A stretch of 64,000 nt of DNA. Source: Lederbergia citrea. GTDB taxonomy: Bacteria; Bacillota; Bacilli; Bacillales; Bacillaceae_C. Made by a program: the position numbers and the translations under genes. Below, in pieces: positions 9,488 to 21,646 of the stretch. Every line of letters starts with the position of its first letter. The first letter of the stretch is position 1. The notes below the pieces were generated by a model. The model did no database searches. It worked only from the letters and a program-made list of their open reading frames with translations, and was not told the DNA's origin. The DNA is taken from assembly GCF_018343525.1 (NCBI RefSeq), contig NZ_JAGYPH010000001.1:372001-436000 (forward strand). The letters are read 5' to 3'.

Positions 9488-10516
9488 TTGCTAACAGATC
9501 GTCAACTTCTCATATTGCAAGTAATCATTGATGACTTTATTCGATCGGCTCAACCTGTAGGATCTAGAAGCCTTTCAAAAAAGAAAGAAATTCTTCTTAG
9601 CTCAGCTACGATTAGAAATGAAATGGCTGATCTGGAAGAATATGGCTTCATTGAAAAAACACACACATCATCCGGACGAGTTCCTTCAGAAAAGGGATAT
9701 CGTTACTATGTGGACCATTTGCTTGCACCACATACCTTGCATACGAATGATATAAAGAAAATCCATTCGATTTTTGCCGAGCGAATTTATGAAATGGAAA
9801 ATATTGCACAGAGATCAACCAAAATTCTATCCGAACTGACCAATTACACAGCGATTTTACTTGGTCCCGCCGTGAAAGAAAATAAATTAAAGAAACTCCA
9901 AATTGTTCCGCTTAATCAGGAAACAGCAGTGGCAATTATTATTACTGATACGGGACATGTGGAAAATCGCATATTTACACTCCCGGAAAATATTGCACCG
10001 GAAGAAATTGAGAAGCTTGTAAATATTTTGAATGACAAACTTGTCGGGGTTCCAATTTCTGAGCTGAGGGAGACTATTTATAAAGAAGTTGCGATAATTT
10101 TGCAAAGAAATATTCAACAGTATGATTATATGCTCAGAACAATTTCAGAAACGCTTGATACTCCCGCTGGCGAAAAGTTGTTTTTTGGCGGTAAAATGAA
10201 CATGTTAAATCAACCTGAATTCAATAATATTGAAAAAATTCGTTCGTTAATGGACATGATTGACCATGAACAGGGAATATATGAGTTGTTTAAGCATACT
10301 CCGAGCGGGATACATGTTAAAATCGGCAAAGAGAATAAGAACACGATGATGGAAGACTGCAGCTTAATTACTGCTACGTATTCAATTGGTGAAGAGGACG
10401 TAGGGACTATTGCGATATTGGGACCAACAAGAATGGAATATTCCCGCGTCATCAGCTTACTCGACTTTATTAGTAAGGATATGAGTATTGCTTTAACAAG
10501 GCTGTATCATCAGTAG
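9488..10516 (+). CDS. hrcA: Heat-inducible transcription repressor HrcA
   Basis: HrcA represses class I heat-shock genes by binding CIRCE. The 342-residue protein has an N-terminal winged helix with the conserved [17 protein letters not shown] and [15 protein letters not shown], then the GAF-like dimerisation domain, ending with conserved [16 protein letters not shown]. The start is TTG at 9488, preceded by AGAGGTGA; no ATG or GTG fits. It is the first gene of the operon and so autoregulated through CIRCE at 9446-9472. Confidence 0.97.
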   Translation: MLTDRQLLILQVIIDDFIRSAQPVGSRSLSKKKEILLSSATIRNEMADLEEYGFIEKTHTSSGRVPSEKGYRYYVDHLLAPHTLHTNDIKKIHSIFAERIYEMENIAQRSTKILSELTNYTAILLGPAVKENKLKKLQIVPLNQETAVAIIITDTGHVENRIFTLPENIAPEEIEKLVNILNDKLVGVPISELRETIYKEVAIILQRNIQQYDYMLRTISETLDTPAGEKLFFGGKMNMLNQPEFNNIEKIRSLMDMIDHEQGIYELFKHTPSGIHVKIGKENKNTMMEDCSLITATYSIGEEDVGTIAILGPTRMEYSRVISLLDFISKDMSIALTRLYHQ

Positions 10517-10570
10517 AATAATCGGCAATATTGAGGGCAACGGTCCTATCCATTCATTAGTTATTTTGCT

Positions 10571-10598
10571 AAAGGCGTTAGAACCGACAAACGCCTTT
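10571..10598 (+). terminator. Intercistronic hairpin between hrcA and grpE
   Basis: AAAGGCGTT (10571-10579) pairs perfectly with AACGCCTTT (10590-10598), followed by CGCTTTTACTTTT. It could be a partial terminator or a processing or stability hairpin that sets hrcA apart from the chaperone genes. Confidence 0.6.
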
Positions 10599-10630
10599 CG
10601 CTTTTACTTTTAAGGAGGTGAAATATTGGT

Positions 10631-13128
<2,498 letters not shown>

Positions 13129-13150
13129 TAATTTTAATGAAGTATTGAAA

Positions 13151-13182
13151 GTCAAAGCCGATAATAAAGGCTTTGGCTTTTC
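13151..13182 (+). terminator. Terminator between dnaK and dnaJ
   Basis: GTCAAAGCC (13151-13159) pairs with GGCTTTGGC (13169-13177), one G-U pair, followed by TTTT. It probably ends part of the hrcA-grpE-dnaK transcripts, so dnaJ is expressed at a lower level. Confidence 0.75.
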
Positions 13183-13214
13183 TTATGGAAGTATTTCAAT
13201 CTTTATACGAAATG

Positions 13215-13223
13215 TGTTAAAAT
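13215..13223 (+). promoter_or_regulatory. Possible extended -10 promoter for dnaJ
   Basis: TG-T-TAAAAT (13215-13223) is an extended -10 match downstream of the dnaK terminator and 35 bases before dnaJ. No good -35 is seen. It may provide separate dnaJ transcription. Confidence 0.35.
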
Positions 13224-13258
13224 AAACGTTATGTGAAAAGACTCGGGAGTGTGTTTAC

Positions 13259-14383
13259 ATGAGTAAAAGGGATTATTATGAAGTATTAGGCGTTACAGAA
13301 AATGCGTCTCAAGATGAAATTAAAAAAGCCTATCGACGTTTATCTAAACAATATCACCCGGATATAAACAAAGAGCCGGGGGCTGAAGAAAAATTTAAAG
13401 AAGCAACCGAAGCTTATGAAGTATTAAGCGATGAGCAAAAAAGAGCACAGTATGATCAGTTTGGCCACGACGGACCTCAAGGGTTTGGCGGTGGTGGCTT
13501 TGGTGGCTCCGATTTCGGCGGCTTTAGTGGATTTGAAGATATATTTAGTACATTCTTTGGTGGAGGCGGCAGGAGAGATCCGAACGCACCTAGACAAGGG
13601 GCAGATCTTCAATATACAATGACACTTTCTTTTGAAGAGGCGGTATTTGGTAAGGAAACAACGATTGAAATTCCAAGGGAAGAGACATGTGAAACATGTG
13701 ACGGAAGTGGCGCAAAGCCTGGCACTACACCGGAAACATGTTCTCATTGTCATGGAAGCGGTCAGCTGAATGTCGAACAAAATACTCCATTTGGTCGCAT
13801 TGTGAATCGACGAGTGTGTCATCACTGTCAAGGCACAGGTAAATTAATTAAAGAAAAGTGTCGCACATGTGGTGGAGACGGTAAAGTAACGAAAAGAAAA
13901 AAAATCAATGTGAAAATACCAAAAGGTGTTGACGATGGTCAACAAATGCGTGTTTCGGGTCAAGGGGAGCCGGGCGTGAATGGTGGCCCTCCAGGAGATC
14001 TCTACGTGGTTTTCCATGTTAGGTCACATGAATTTTTTGAACGCGACGGCGATGACATTTATTGTGAGATGCCGATTACATTTGCTCAAGCTGCCTTAGG
14101 CGATGAAATTGAAGTGCCTACCCTTCACGGAAAAGTAAAATTGAAAATTCCTGCAGGTACACAGACCGGAACACAATTCCGTTTACGAGGAAAAGGTGTA
14201 TCCAATGTGAGAGGTTACGGAGTAGGAGACCAGCATATCCATGTGAAAATCATTACTCCAACAAAATTGACAGACCAACAGAAACAGCTGTTGCGTGATT
14301 TCTCCGATATAGGTGGCGATGTACCGGATGAGCATCATGAAAGTTTTTTCGACAAAGTAAAACGTGCTTTTAAAGGCGATTAA
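13259..14383 (+). CDS. dnaJ: Chaperone DnaJ (Hsp40)
   Basis: DnaJ stimulates the DnaK ATPase and delivers substrates. The 374-residue protein shows the J domain with HPD (QYHPDINK, about residues 32-39), a Gly/Phe-rich linker (about 75-110), and four CxxCxGxG zinc repeats ([32 protein letters not shown]). A C-terminal peptide-binding domain follows. This is a full type I DnaJ. The ribosome site CGGGAG before the ATG is only moderate. Confidence 0.97.
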   Translation: MSKRDYYEVLGVTENASQDEIKKAYRRLSKQYHPDINKEPGAEEKFKEATEAYEVLSDEQKRAQYDQFGHDGPQGFGGGGFGGSDFGGFSGFEDIFSTFFGGGGRRDPNAPRQGADLQYTMTLSFEEAVFGKETTIEIPREETCETCDGSGAKPGTTPETCSHCHGSGQLNVEQNTPFGRIVNRRVCHHCQGTGKLIKEKCRTCGGDGKVTKRKKINVKIPKGVDDGQQMRVSGQGEPGVNGGPPGDLYVVFHVRSHEFFERDGDDIYCEMPITFAQAALGDEIEVPTLHGKVKLKIPAGTQTGTQFRLRGKGVSNVRGYGVGDQHIHVKIITPTKLTDQQKQLLRDFSDIGGDVPDEHHESFFDKVKRAFKGD

Positions 14384-14404
14384 TTTGATTGGAGACGGTG
14401 TGCG

Positions 14405-15343
14405 ATGAAATGGACCGAAATAAGCATCCATACTACTAACGAAGCAGTTGAACCTATATCCAACATTCTGCATGAGGCGGGAGCAAGCGGAGTTGTCATT
14501 GAGGATCCTGTAGAATTGACTAAGGAGCGCAATGATTGGTTTGGGGAAATTTATGATCTAAACCCCGCGGATTACCCGGAGGTTGGGGTTATGATTAAAG
14601 CTTATTTGCCTGTTAACAGTTTTATAAGTGAAACTGTGGATTCAATCAAACAGGAAATTACGAATCTTACTACATTTGATATCGATATCGGTAATAACCA
14701 AGTTTCTACAACAGAAGTGAAAGAAGAAGATTGGGCAACAGCTTGGAAAAAGTATTATAACCCTGTGAAAATATCCGAAACCTTTACAATTGTACCAACA
14801 TGGGAAGACTATGAACGTGTCAGCAGCGATGAACTGATTATCGAACTAGATCCAGGAATGGCTTTTGGTACCGGTACACATCCAACGACTGTGATGTGTA
14901 TACAGGCCTTGGAAAAGACTGTTCAAAAAGGCGATGATGTCGTTGATGTCGGAACTGGATCGGGAGTTTTAAGCATTGCAGCAGCTCTGTTAGGTGCACA
15001 AACTGTTACGGCCCTTGATCTTGATGAAGTCGCGGTAGAATCAGCGAGAGAAAATGTAGTATTAAATAAAGTTTCTGACATTGTTGAGGTTCGCCATGGA
15101 GATTTGCTTCATGGACTCGATAAACAAGCAGATGTAGTTGTAGCCAATATTTTGGCTGAAGTTATTTTGCGTTTTACTAAAGATGCGGCAAAGATTGTTA
15201 AGCAGGGTGGCTATTTCATCACATCTGGGATTATTCAACAAAAGAAACAGGAAGTAAAAGATGCGATCCAAGCAGCTGGCTTTTCCATTGAGGAAACACT
15301 CGTTATGGAGGATTGGGTAGCTTTTGTTGCAAGACGCACGTAA
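14405..15343 (+). CDS. prmA: Ribosomal protein L11 methyltransferase
   Basis: PrmA trimethylates ribosomal protein L11 with S-adenosylmethionine. The 312-residue protein has the N-terminal substrate-recognition domain and the methyltransferase fold with the SAM motif DVGTGSG at 181-187. The preceding [16 protein letters not shown] (147-162) is characteristic of PrmA, and the NILA motif follows later. It begins 21 bases after dnaJ and is probably co-transcribed. Confidence 0.96.
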   Translation: MKWTEISIHTTNEAVEPISNILHEAGASGVVIEDPVELTKERNDWFGEIYDLNPADYPEVGVMIKAYLPVNSFISETVDSIKQEITNLTTFDIDIGNNQVSTTEVKEEDWATAWKKYYNPVKISETFTIVPTWEDYERVSSDELIIELDPGMAFGTGTHPTTVMCIQALEKTVQKGDDVVDVGTGSGVLSIAAALLGAQTVTALDLDEVAVESARENVVLNKVSDIVEVRHGDLLHGLDKQADVVVANILAEVILRFTKDAAKIVKQGGYFITSGIIQQKKQEVKDAIQAAGFSIEETLVMEDWVAFVARRT

Positions 15344-15355
15344 TGGGGTGGACAT

Positions 15356-16108
15356 ATGCAGCGCTATTTTATTGAAGAAGTTTATAGTGACCAAAAATCA
15401 GTAAGAATTTCCGGAGATGATTTTCATCACATTGCTCGAGTGATGAGGATGAACGAAGGGGATTTGATTTGGGTTGTATATAAAGATGCCAAAACTGCTT
15501 CTGCGAAAATTACCCATATATCGGATTCATATGTCGAGGCGGAAATCACGGATTTGGAAAAGCAGGATAAAGAACTTCCAGTTCATATAGCAATTGCGAG
15601 CGGGCTGCCCAAAGGGGACAAATTGGAATGGATCATACAAAAGGGAACTGAACTCGGTGCTTCCGAATTTGTCCCTTTCATTGCTGGCCGCTCCATTGTA
15701 AAATGGGATGATAAAAAGGCGCCAAAAAAGCTTGAACGATGGAATAAAATCGCTAAAGAAGCAGCCGAACAATCCCATCGACAAGTATTACCGCCCGTTC
15801 ATTCGCCAATTTCTTTCAATGAATTGATTGATTTAAGCCGAAAATTTGATCGAAAGATTGTCGCTTATGAAGAGGAAGCTAAAAGTGGAGAACAAAAGAA
15901 TTTTGTGAAAGAATTAAATTTTGCGAAGCAAGAAGATAAAATCTTGCTTGTATTCGGGCCAGAAGGTGGACTTACGAGTAAGGAAGCAAGTGAATTAAGT
16001 GCTCAAGGCTTTGAATTATGTGGTCTTGGACCAAGAATTTTAAGAACGGAAACAGCGCCGTTATATGCATTATCGGCCATTTCCTATCATTTTGAATTAA
16101 TGAGGTGA
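15356..16108 (+). CDS. rsmE: 16S rRNA m3U1498 methyltransferase RsmE
   Basis: RsmE methylates N3 of U1498 in 16S rRNA. The 250-residue protein has an N-terminal PUA-like domain and a C-terminal SPOUT (trefoil-knot) methyltransferase domain. The knot motifs GPEGGLTSKEA and LGPRILRTETAP are seen near the end. It follows prmA by 12 bases, the same order as in B. subtilis (yqeU). Confidence 0.95.
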   Translation: MQRYFIEEVYSDQKSVRISGDDFHHIARVMRMNEGDLIWVVYKDAKTASAKITHISDSYVEAEITDLEKQDKELPVHIAIASGLPKGDKLEWIIQKGTELGASEFVPFIAGRSIVKWDDKKAPKKLERWNKIAKEAAEQSHRQVLPPVHSPISFNELIDLSRKFDRKIVAYEEEAKSGEQKNFVKELNFAKQEDKILLVFGPEGGLTSKEASELSAQGFELCGLGPRILRTETAPLYALSAISYHFELMR

Positions 16109-16112
16109 TTAT

Positions 16113-17465
16113 ATGTCTCTAGTAGCATTTCATACATTAGGTTGTAAAGTGAACCACTATGAAACTGAAGCAATTTGGCAATTATTTAAAAACAACGGCT
16201 ACGAACGCGTAGAATTTGAGGGCACAGCTGACGTATATGTCATCAATACATGCACTGTTACAAATACTGGAGATAAAAAAAGCCGACAGGTCATACGCCG
16301 AGCCATCCGTAATAATCCCGATGCGGTCATCTGCGTGACAGGTTGCTATGCGCAAACATCTCCGGCTGAAATTATGGCCATTCCTGGTGTTGATGTTGTC
16401 GTCGGGACACAGGATCGAGTGAAAATGCTTGATTATATAGAACAGTTCAAGGAAGAGCGCCAGCCTATTAATGGCGTAGGCAATATTATGAAAAACCGCG
16501 TCTATGAAGAACTTGATGTCCCAGCGTTTACGGATCGGACGCGTGCTTCATTAAAAATTCAAGAAGGCTGTAATAATTTTTGCACATTCTGTATCATTCC
16601 ATGGGCTCGAGGGTTAATGCGTTCCCGTGACCCGCAAGAAGTTATTCGCCAGGCCCAGCAGCTTGTTGATGCTGGTTATAAAGAAATTGTCCTTACAGGC
16701 ATCCATACAGGCGGCTACGGCGAAGATATGAAGGACTATAACCTTGCAGCCCTATTACGTGATTTGGAAGCGCAGGTAAGCGGTCTGAAACGAATTAGGA
16801 TATCTTCAATTGAAGCAAGCCAGCTGACAGATGAGGTCATTGATACAATCGATAAATCAAAGCTTGTCGTAAGACATTTGCATATCCCGCTTCAATCCGG
16901 ATCTAATACCGTTTTAAAAAGAATGCGTCGCAAGTATACGATGGAATTCTTTGCTGAGCGTTTGGAACTCCTTAAAAAGGCACTTCCAGGCCTTGCGATT
17001 ACTTCCGATGTGATCGTTGGTTTTCCCGGAGAGACGGAAGAAGAGTTTATGGAAACATATAATTTTGTAAAAGAACATGGATTTTCCGAATTACATGTCT
17101 TCCCTTATTCAAAACGGACAGGTACTCCGGCAGCGCGGATGACAGATCAAGTCGATGAAAATATTAAAAATGACCGTGTTCACAGACTGATAGCACTTTC
17201 TGACCAATTGGCAAAAGAATATGCTTCCCGCTTTGAAAATGAAGTCCTTGAAGTGATTCCAGAAGAAGTATTTAAAGAAAATCAGGATAGTGGCCTGTAT
17301 GAAGGTTATTCGGATAATTATTTAAAAGTGGTTTTCCCGGCTTCTGAAGAGATGGTTGGTAAATTGGTAAAGGTAAAAATTACAAAGGCTGGCTATCCAT
17401 ATAACGAAGGACAATTCGTTCGAGTGATGGATGATACTAATACTCCGGCATCGATGGTAATTTAA
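16113..17465 (+). CDS. mtaB: tRNA methylthiotransferase MtaB
   Basis: MtaB adds the methylthio group to t6A37 in tRNA, giving ms2t6A, which supports decoding of ANN codons. The 450-residue protein has the UPF0004 domain with cluster cysteines C11, C47 and C78. The radical SAM motif is C153-x3-C157-x2-C160, and a C-terminal TRAM domain follows. GAGGTGATT overlaps the rsmE stop, so translation is likely coupled. Last gene of the dnaK-prmA cluster. Confidence 0.95.
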   Translation: MSLVAFHTLGCKVNHYETEAIWQLFKNNGYERVEFEGTADVYVINTCTVTNTGDKKSRQVIRRAIRNNPDAVICVTGCYAQTSPAEIMAIPGVDVVVGTQDRVKMLDYIEQFKEERQPINGVGNIMKNRVYEELDVPAFTDRTRASLKIQEGCNNFCTFCIIPWARGLMRSRDPQEVIRQAQQLVDAGYKEIVLTGIHTGGYGEDMKDYNLAALLRDLEAQVSGLKRIRISSIEASQLTDEVIDTIDKSKLVVRHLHIPLQSGSNTVLKRMRRKYTMEFFAERLELLKKALPGLAITSDVIVGFPGETEEEFMETYNFVKEHGFSELHVFPYSKRTGTPAARMTDQVDENIKNDRVHRLIALSDQLAKEYASRFENEVLEVIPEEVFKENQDSGLYEGYSDNYLKVVFPASEEMVGKLVKVKITKAGYPYNEGQFVRVMDDTNTPASMVI

Positions 17466-17471
17466 AAGTAT

Positions 17472-17500
17472 GAACTGCAGTGTTTTGCTGCAGTTCTTTT
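17472..17500. terminator. Terminator between mtaB and the convergent transporter gene
   Basis: GAACTGCAG (17472-17480) pairs perfectly with CTGCAGTTC (17488-17496) and is followed by TTTTTATT. It ends mtaB transcription and may serve the minus-strand gene as well. Confidence 0.85.
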
Positions 17501-18429
17501 TATTGTTTCTCCTTTCCGTGCATCCAGCTAATAAAGTGGCTGAAACGATTGGCAAATGGAAATACCAATAAGGAACAAACCAAATTGTAGATGACACTCG
17601 CATGTGCCAACTGTGTTCCCGGTTCGGATGTCAATGTACTGCTTACCCCAGCCAAAAAATGAATAAATGGCAAAAATAGTACCGCACCGCCAATGTTTAG
17701 CCACATATGGGCATATGCAGTAAGGCGAGCCTCACGCCCGGCTCCAATCCCTGCGAGCAGAGCAGTCGCGCAAGTCCCAATATTTGCCCCCAGCATAATG
17801 GCAATACCGGTTTCGAGCGGAAAGATTCCAGCCCCCAAAAAACTCATAGCAATGCCGGTCATCACCGTGCTAGATTGAATTAGAGCCGTCAGAAATACGC
17901 CTATTAGAAAAGCTATGGAAGCATTTCCCCTCATCACATAAATTAAGTTTTGTATGTAATCAATGTCTGCAAGTCGGCTCGAAAGCCATTCAAATCCATT
18001 CATTGCTGCAAAAATAATACCGATACCCATAAATATAAAGCTCCAGCTTTTTAATTTAGTTCTTCGGAAAAATTGCAGAATCACTCCTATAGTGAGAAGC
18101 GGGATAATTATTTTCGATAAATCAAAAGTAAAAAATTCAAGAGTAATGGTTGTACCAATATTAGTTCCTAAAATAATTCCAATTGTTTGGGGAAAAGAAA
18201 GGATTCGAGCTGAAACAAGGCCAACTGCAATAACGGTTACCGCGGAACTACTTTGAAGCACGGCTGTCATTGCAATACCGGCAATCATTCCTTTTAAAGG
18301 TGTGCCAGTCACCTTTCGAAGCCAGTTCTCCATAGCACTTCCTGACAGATTGAACAGGCCGACCCTCATCCATGTCATACCAAGCAAAAAACAGGCTGCT
18401 AGAATAACAAAAAGTAAAATATAAAGCAT
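17500..18429 (-). CDS. yqeW: Na/Pi cotransporter family membrane protein (YqeW-like)
   Basis: A 309-residue polytopic membrane protein with two inverted Na/Pi-cotransporter repeats. Each carries the QSSS/T signature: [11 protein letters not shown] in the first half and [11 protein letters not shown] in the second. GTNIGTT and GANIGTC follow in each half. The family moves phosphate with sodium. There is no C-terminal PhoU domain, so this is the short form. ATG 18429 is used because AGAGGTGAGGG lies just upstream; a GTG at 18438 overlaps that site. Same position as B. subtilis yqeW. Confidence 0.88.
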   Translation of the reverse strand: MLYILLFVILAACFLLGMTWMRVGLFNLSGSAMENWLRKVTGTPLKGMIAGIAMTAVLQSSSAVTVIAVGLVSARILSFPQTIGIILGTNIGTTITLEFFTFDLSKIIIPLLTIGVILQFFRRTKLKSWSFIFMGIGIIFAAMNGFEWLSSRLADIDYIQNLIYVMRGNASIAFLIGVFLTALIQSSTVMTGIAMSFLGAGIFPLETGIAIMLGANIGTCATALLAGIGAGREARLTAYAHMWLNIGGAVLFLPFIHFLAGVSSTLTSEPGTQLAHASVIYNLVCSLLVFPFANRFSHFISWMHGKEKQ

Positions 18430-18520
18430 GTCCCTCACCTCTCTCGTTCATCATATGGTGCGAGTCATGAGGACATGCAAAAAAGTATCGATGTTGTCTG
18501 TCCAAAAAAAATAAAGATTG

Positions 18521-18549
18521 TTGACCTGTCAATAGCCTTATATTATAAT
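18521..18549 (+). promoter_or_regulatory. SigA promoter of rpsU
   Basis: TTGACC (18521-18526), 17-base spacer, TATAAT (18544-18549). A near-consensus vegetative promoter about 65 bases before the rpsU start. Confidence 0.75.
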
Positions 18550-18615
18550 TGCAAAGTACATGGATTTTCCATGTGTGAACATGTTATCGCTATGTTCGGA
18601 GGGAGGGAAAGAGAG

Positions 18616-18789
18616 ATGTCAAAAACAGTTGTTCGTAAAAACGAATCGCTTGAAGATGCTCTTCGCCGCTTCAAACGTACAGTTTCTAAGACAGGAACTT
18701 TACAAGAATTTAGAAAGCGCGAATTTTATGAAAAGCCAAGCGTAAAACGTAAGAAAAAATCTGAAGCTGCCAGAAAACGCAAGTTCTAA
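18616..18789 (+). CDS. rpsU: Ribosomal protein S21
   Basis: S21 is a small, very basic 30S protein. The 57-residue sequence begins [20 protein letters not shown] and ends in a Lys/Arg-rich tail ([14 protein letters not shown]). ATG 18616 follows a GGAGGGAGGG ribosome site. The longer open frame to 18475 is not used: it runs through the promoter at 18521-18549. Normally followed by yqeY, which here is a decayed remnant. Confidence 0.96.
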   Translation: MSKTVVRKNESLEDALRRFKRTVSKTGTLQEFRKREFYEKPSVKRKKKSEAARKRKF

Positions 18790-18801
18790 TGAGGTGTACT
18801 A

Positions 18802-19065
18802 AAGAGTCTTCTCGAGCTTTTAAATGTTGATTTATACAAGCGTGAAATAAGACAAAGATAAGCTCTCTGTCGTTCGAATGCTGAAAGCAGCCCGACAAAA
18901 TGAAATCATTTCGTTTGGCAGACAACAATGATCGGAAGAAGAAGAGTTGACGTTCCTTTCTCGCGAAGTAAGCAACGCATAGACTCCCTCCAGGAATTTG
19001 AAAACGCGGGTCGTGAAGATCTCGCCCGAAAATTTCGAAATGAACTCGTTTTTGTGAATATATAT
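18802..19065 (+). pseudogene. yqeY: Decayed yqeY (GatB/YqeY-domain protein) remnant
   Basis: No open gene covers this stretch, but pieces of a YqeY protein can be read in shifting frames at the place where yqeY follows rpsU. A ribosome site GAGGTG is kept, yet the expected ATG reads AAG (18802). Then SLLELL, then after a shift KDKLSVVRMLKAARQNEIISFGRQQ, a TGA stop, SEEEELTFLSREV, another shift, and QRIDSLQEFENAGREDLARK. Sequence for the rest of the roughly 148-residue family is not recognisable. So the gene has a lost start, at least one stop, at least two frameshifts and a missing 3' half. Confidence 0.88.
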
Positions 19066-19125
19066 GCTGGAACTAGCTTGCGCATAGCAAGCTGGTAGAG
19101 GCATCTATTATAATCAGCAGTTATT

Positions 19126-19157
19126 AAAGCCGATGAGCAAACGCTTATCGGCTTTTA
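19126..19157 (+). terminator. Terminator after the rpsU-yqeY remnant
   Basis: AAAGCCGATGAG (19126-19137) pairs with CTTATCGGCTTT (19144-19155) with one G-U pair, then T-rich sequence. It probably was the original rpsU-yqeY terminator. Confidence 0.85.
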
Positions 19158-19222
19158 AATTGTTTATTTTAGAGTTTTCCATACGGATTTCAGTTATAAT
19201 AAAGATAGAACGGAAAAAAACA

Positions 19223-19248
19223 CGAAACCTTTTCTATTTCTGACCGTA
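19223..19248 (+). promoter_or_regulatory. SigW-type ECF promoter of the yqeZ-floA operon
   Basis: CGAAAC (19223-19228), exactly 16 bases, then CGTA (19245-19248). This fits the SigW consensus TGAAAC-N16-CGTA with one mismatch. The B. subtilis yqeZ-yqfAB operon is a known SigW target, which supports the call. A TATAAT at 19195-19200 without a clear -35 may add vegetative expression. Confidence 0.75.
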
Positions 19249-19284
19249 TTACTGGTACATATGCTTCGGGAGGGGGGAGAATGT

Positions 19285-20586
19285 ATGAAGAGGGTAATGA
19301 TTACCATTTGTTTCCTCGCTGCAGCTTTTCTGTTAATATTACCTGTCCAAGCTGACGGCAAAGGAGCGAATGTATATGTAATACCAATCAAAGATGACGT
19401 AGAAAAAGGATTAAATGCTTTTTTGAACAGGGCGATCAAAACGGCGGAGGAAAACGAGGCTGATCTGATCATTTTTGACATGAATACTCCCGGAGGTGCA
19501 GTCGATGCTGCACGGGATATCGGCAATCGGATTTCTAATACTAATATAAAGACAGTTACATTCGTTAATTCTTGGGCTATATCCGCAGGTTCTTATATTG
19601 CGCTTCATACGGATAAAATATATATGAAGCCGGGTGCCGTAATGGGGGCCGCAGCGGTAATCAATCAACAAGGGAATACAGCTGGTGAAAAAGCGGAAAG
19701 CATGTGGCTCGCTGCGATGGAAGGTGCGGCAAAACAAAGTGACCGTAATCCTGAAATTGCCAAGGCGATGGCAAACGGTAATATTGATTTGCCGGATTTG
19801 AAGAAAAAAGGCGAACTGCTTACGCTTGAAGCAGATCAAGCATTTAAAGTTGGTTATTCCGAAGGAACCGTTAAAGACATAAATGAACTGATTAAAGATC
19901 TTGGCTACGAAGATGCCAATGTTCATACAGTGAAGATGACCTTTGCCGAGTCTTTTGCCAGGTTGATCACCAATCCTGTCGTTGTTCCGATTCTACTTTC
20001 AATTGCAAGTTTGGGTTTAGTTTTAGAGCTTTATTCCCCTGGCTTTGGATTACCGGGAGGGATGGGAATAAGTGCATTATTGCTTTTCTTTTATGGCCAC
20101 TACGTTGCCGGATTAGCTGGTTATGAATCCATTATTCTTTTTGCTTTAGGTATTCTTCTTGTAGCAGCTGAGTTTTTCCTTTCAGGAGGGATTGCCGGGC
20201 TACTTGGAACAGTAGCAATCATAGGCAGTATTCTTATGGCTGGTGGGAATATCGTGCATATGGCCATTTCAATCATTATTGCTCTATTTCTCGCGGCATT
20301 GTCTATCATCATAATGGTAAAGGTGTTTGGTAAACGTATGAATATATTTAAAAAGCTAATATTAACCGATTCTACAAACACAGAGAGCGGCTACGTTTCA
20401 AATGTAAACCGTTTAGAACTGCTTGGGCGTGAAGGGATTACTGTGACTGCCCTGAGACCAGCTGGTACAGCCCAGATCGATGATGAACGGTTAGACGTTG
20501 TTGCAGAGGGAAGCTTTATTGAAAATAATACAAAAATTAAAGTAATTAAAGTCGAAGGCTCTCGTATCGTTGTACGAGAAAGCTGA
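19285..20586 (+). CDS. yqeZ: NfeD-family membrane serine protease (YqeZ, long form)
   Basis: A 433-residue protein with a signal peptide (about 1-24), a ClpP/crotonase-like protease domain with NTPGGAVDAA and the nucleophile region SWAISAGSYIA, four to five C-terminal membrane segments, and a final NfeD OB-fold (about 365-433). Long NfeD proteins occur next to flotillins and are thought to act in membrane microdomain quality control. ATG 19285 is preceded by GGGAGGGGGG; the open frame to 19261 overlaps it. First gene of a probable SigW operon. Confidence 0.92.
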   Translation: MKRVMITICFLAAAFLLILPVQADGKGANVYVIPIKDDVEKGLNAFLNRAIKTAEENEADLIIFDMNTPGGAVDAARDIGNRISNTNIKTVTFVNSWAISAGSYIALHTDKIYMKPGAVMGAAAVINQQGNTAGEKAESMWLAAMEGAAKQSDRNPEIAKAMANGNIDLPDLKKKGELLTLEADQAFKVGYSEGTVKDINELIKDLGYEDANVHTVKMTFAESFARLITNPVVVPILLSIASLGLVLELYSPGFGLPGGMGISALLLFFYGHYVAGLAGYESIILFALGILLVAAEFFLSGGIAGLLGTVAIIGSILMAGGNIVHMAISIIIALFLAALSIIIMVKVFGKRMNIFKKLILTDSTNTESGYVSNVNRLELLGREGITVTALRPAGTAQIDDERLDVVAEGSFIENNTKIKVIKVEGSRIVVRES

Positions 20587-20616
20587 TTGATTTTCCAGAA
20601 ATGAGGAGGAAGAAAT

Positions 20617-21612
20617 ATGTTAGGTGCTGACACAATATTTTTATTAGTGGCAATCGTTATTGGTATCATAGTCCTTTCTATTTTATTTACATTTGTTCCA
20701 ATTGGACTATGGATCTCTGCGCTTGCAGCAGGTGTAAGAATAGGTATTTTCACATTAATTGGAATGAGGCTGAGAAGGGTAATTCCTGGCCGTGTCGTCA
20801 ATCCTTTGATTAAAGCGCATAAAGCTGGAATTAATGTTGCTACAAACCAACTTGAAAGTCATTATCTTGCTGGTGGTAACGTAGACAGAGTTGTCAATGC
20901 CCTAATTGCGGCGCAAAGAGCAAATATTGAATTATCGTTTGAGCGTGCAGCTGCCATTGATCTTGCAGGACGTAACGTTTTGGAAGCCGTTCAAATGAGT
21001 GTTAACCCAAAGGTCATTGAAACACCGTTTATCGCGGGAGTAGCCATGAATGGTATTGAAGTAAAAGCAAAAGCAAGAATAACGGTTCGCGCAAATATCG
21101 ATCGCCTCGTCGGTGGTGCAGGTGAAGAAACAGTCATAGCACGTGTCGGTGAAGGGGTTATTTCAACCATCGGTTCTAGTGATAATCATGCAAAGGTGTT
21201 AGAAAATCCTGACATGATTTCTCGTACCGTATTGGCAAAAGGACTTGATGCAGGGACGGCATTCGAAATCCTCTCGATTGATATCGCAGACGTTGATATC
21301 GGCAAGAACATTGGAGCTCAATTGCAAACGGATCAAGCCGAAGCAGATAAGAAGATTGCGCAAGCGAAGGCGGAAGAAAGAAGAGCGATGGCTGTTGCAA
21401 GTGAGCAGGAAATGAGAGCGAAAGTAGAAGAAATGAGAGCGAAGGTAGTCGAAGCAGAGGCAGAGGTTCCACTTGCAATGGCGGATGCCTTGAAATCAGG
21501 AAACCTCGGTGTAATGGATTACTTTTCATTAAAAAATATTGATGCTGACACTGATATGCGTGACTCAATTGGTAAAATGACAAAACCGAAAGACGGAAAT
21601 AAGACAGAATAA
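20617..21612 (+). CDS. floA: Flotillin-like protein FloA
   Basis: FloA organises functional membrane microdomains and affects membrane fluidity, signalling and cell shape. The 331-residue protein has N-terminal hydrophobic segments (about 5-50), a PHB/SPFH domain (about 60-225) with [20 protein letters not shown], and a C-terminal coiled coil rich in Glu/Ala (about 235-290, with [20 protein letters not shown]). The length equals B. subtilis FloA (YqfA). It follows the NfeD protease by 30 bases behind GAGGAGGAA. Confidence 0.96.
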   Translation: MLGADTIFLLVAIVIGIIVLSILFTFVPIGLWISALAAGVRIGIFTLIGMRLRRVIPGRVVNPLIKAHKAGINVATNQLESHYLAGGNVDRVVNALIAAQRANIELSFERAAAIDLAGRNVLEAVQMSVNPKVIETPFIAGVAMNGIEVKAKARITVRANIDRLVGGAGEETVIARVGEGVISTIGSSDNHAKVLENPDMISRTVLAKGLDAGTAFEILSIDIADVDIGKNIGAQLQTDQAEADKKIAQAKAEERRAMAVASEQEMRAKVEEMRAKVVEAEAEVPLAMADALKSGNLGVMDYFSLKNIDADTDMRDSIGKMTKPKDGNKTE

Positions 21613-21646
21613 GTATGCACGAGCTAAATGAAAGGGGGTAACTCCT

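Noticed and set aside
13424..13831. A 135-codon Cys/Thr-rich frame antisense to dnaJ
   Set aside because: It is the complement of the zinc-repeat region of dnaJ, without its own start signals.
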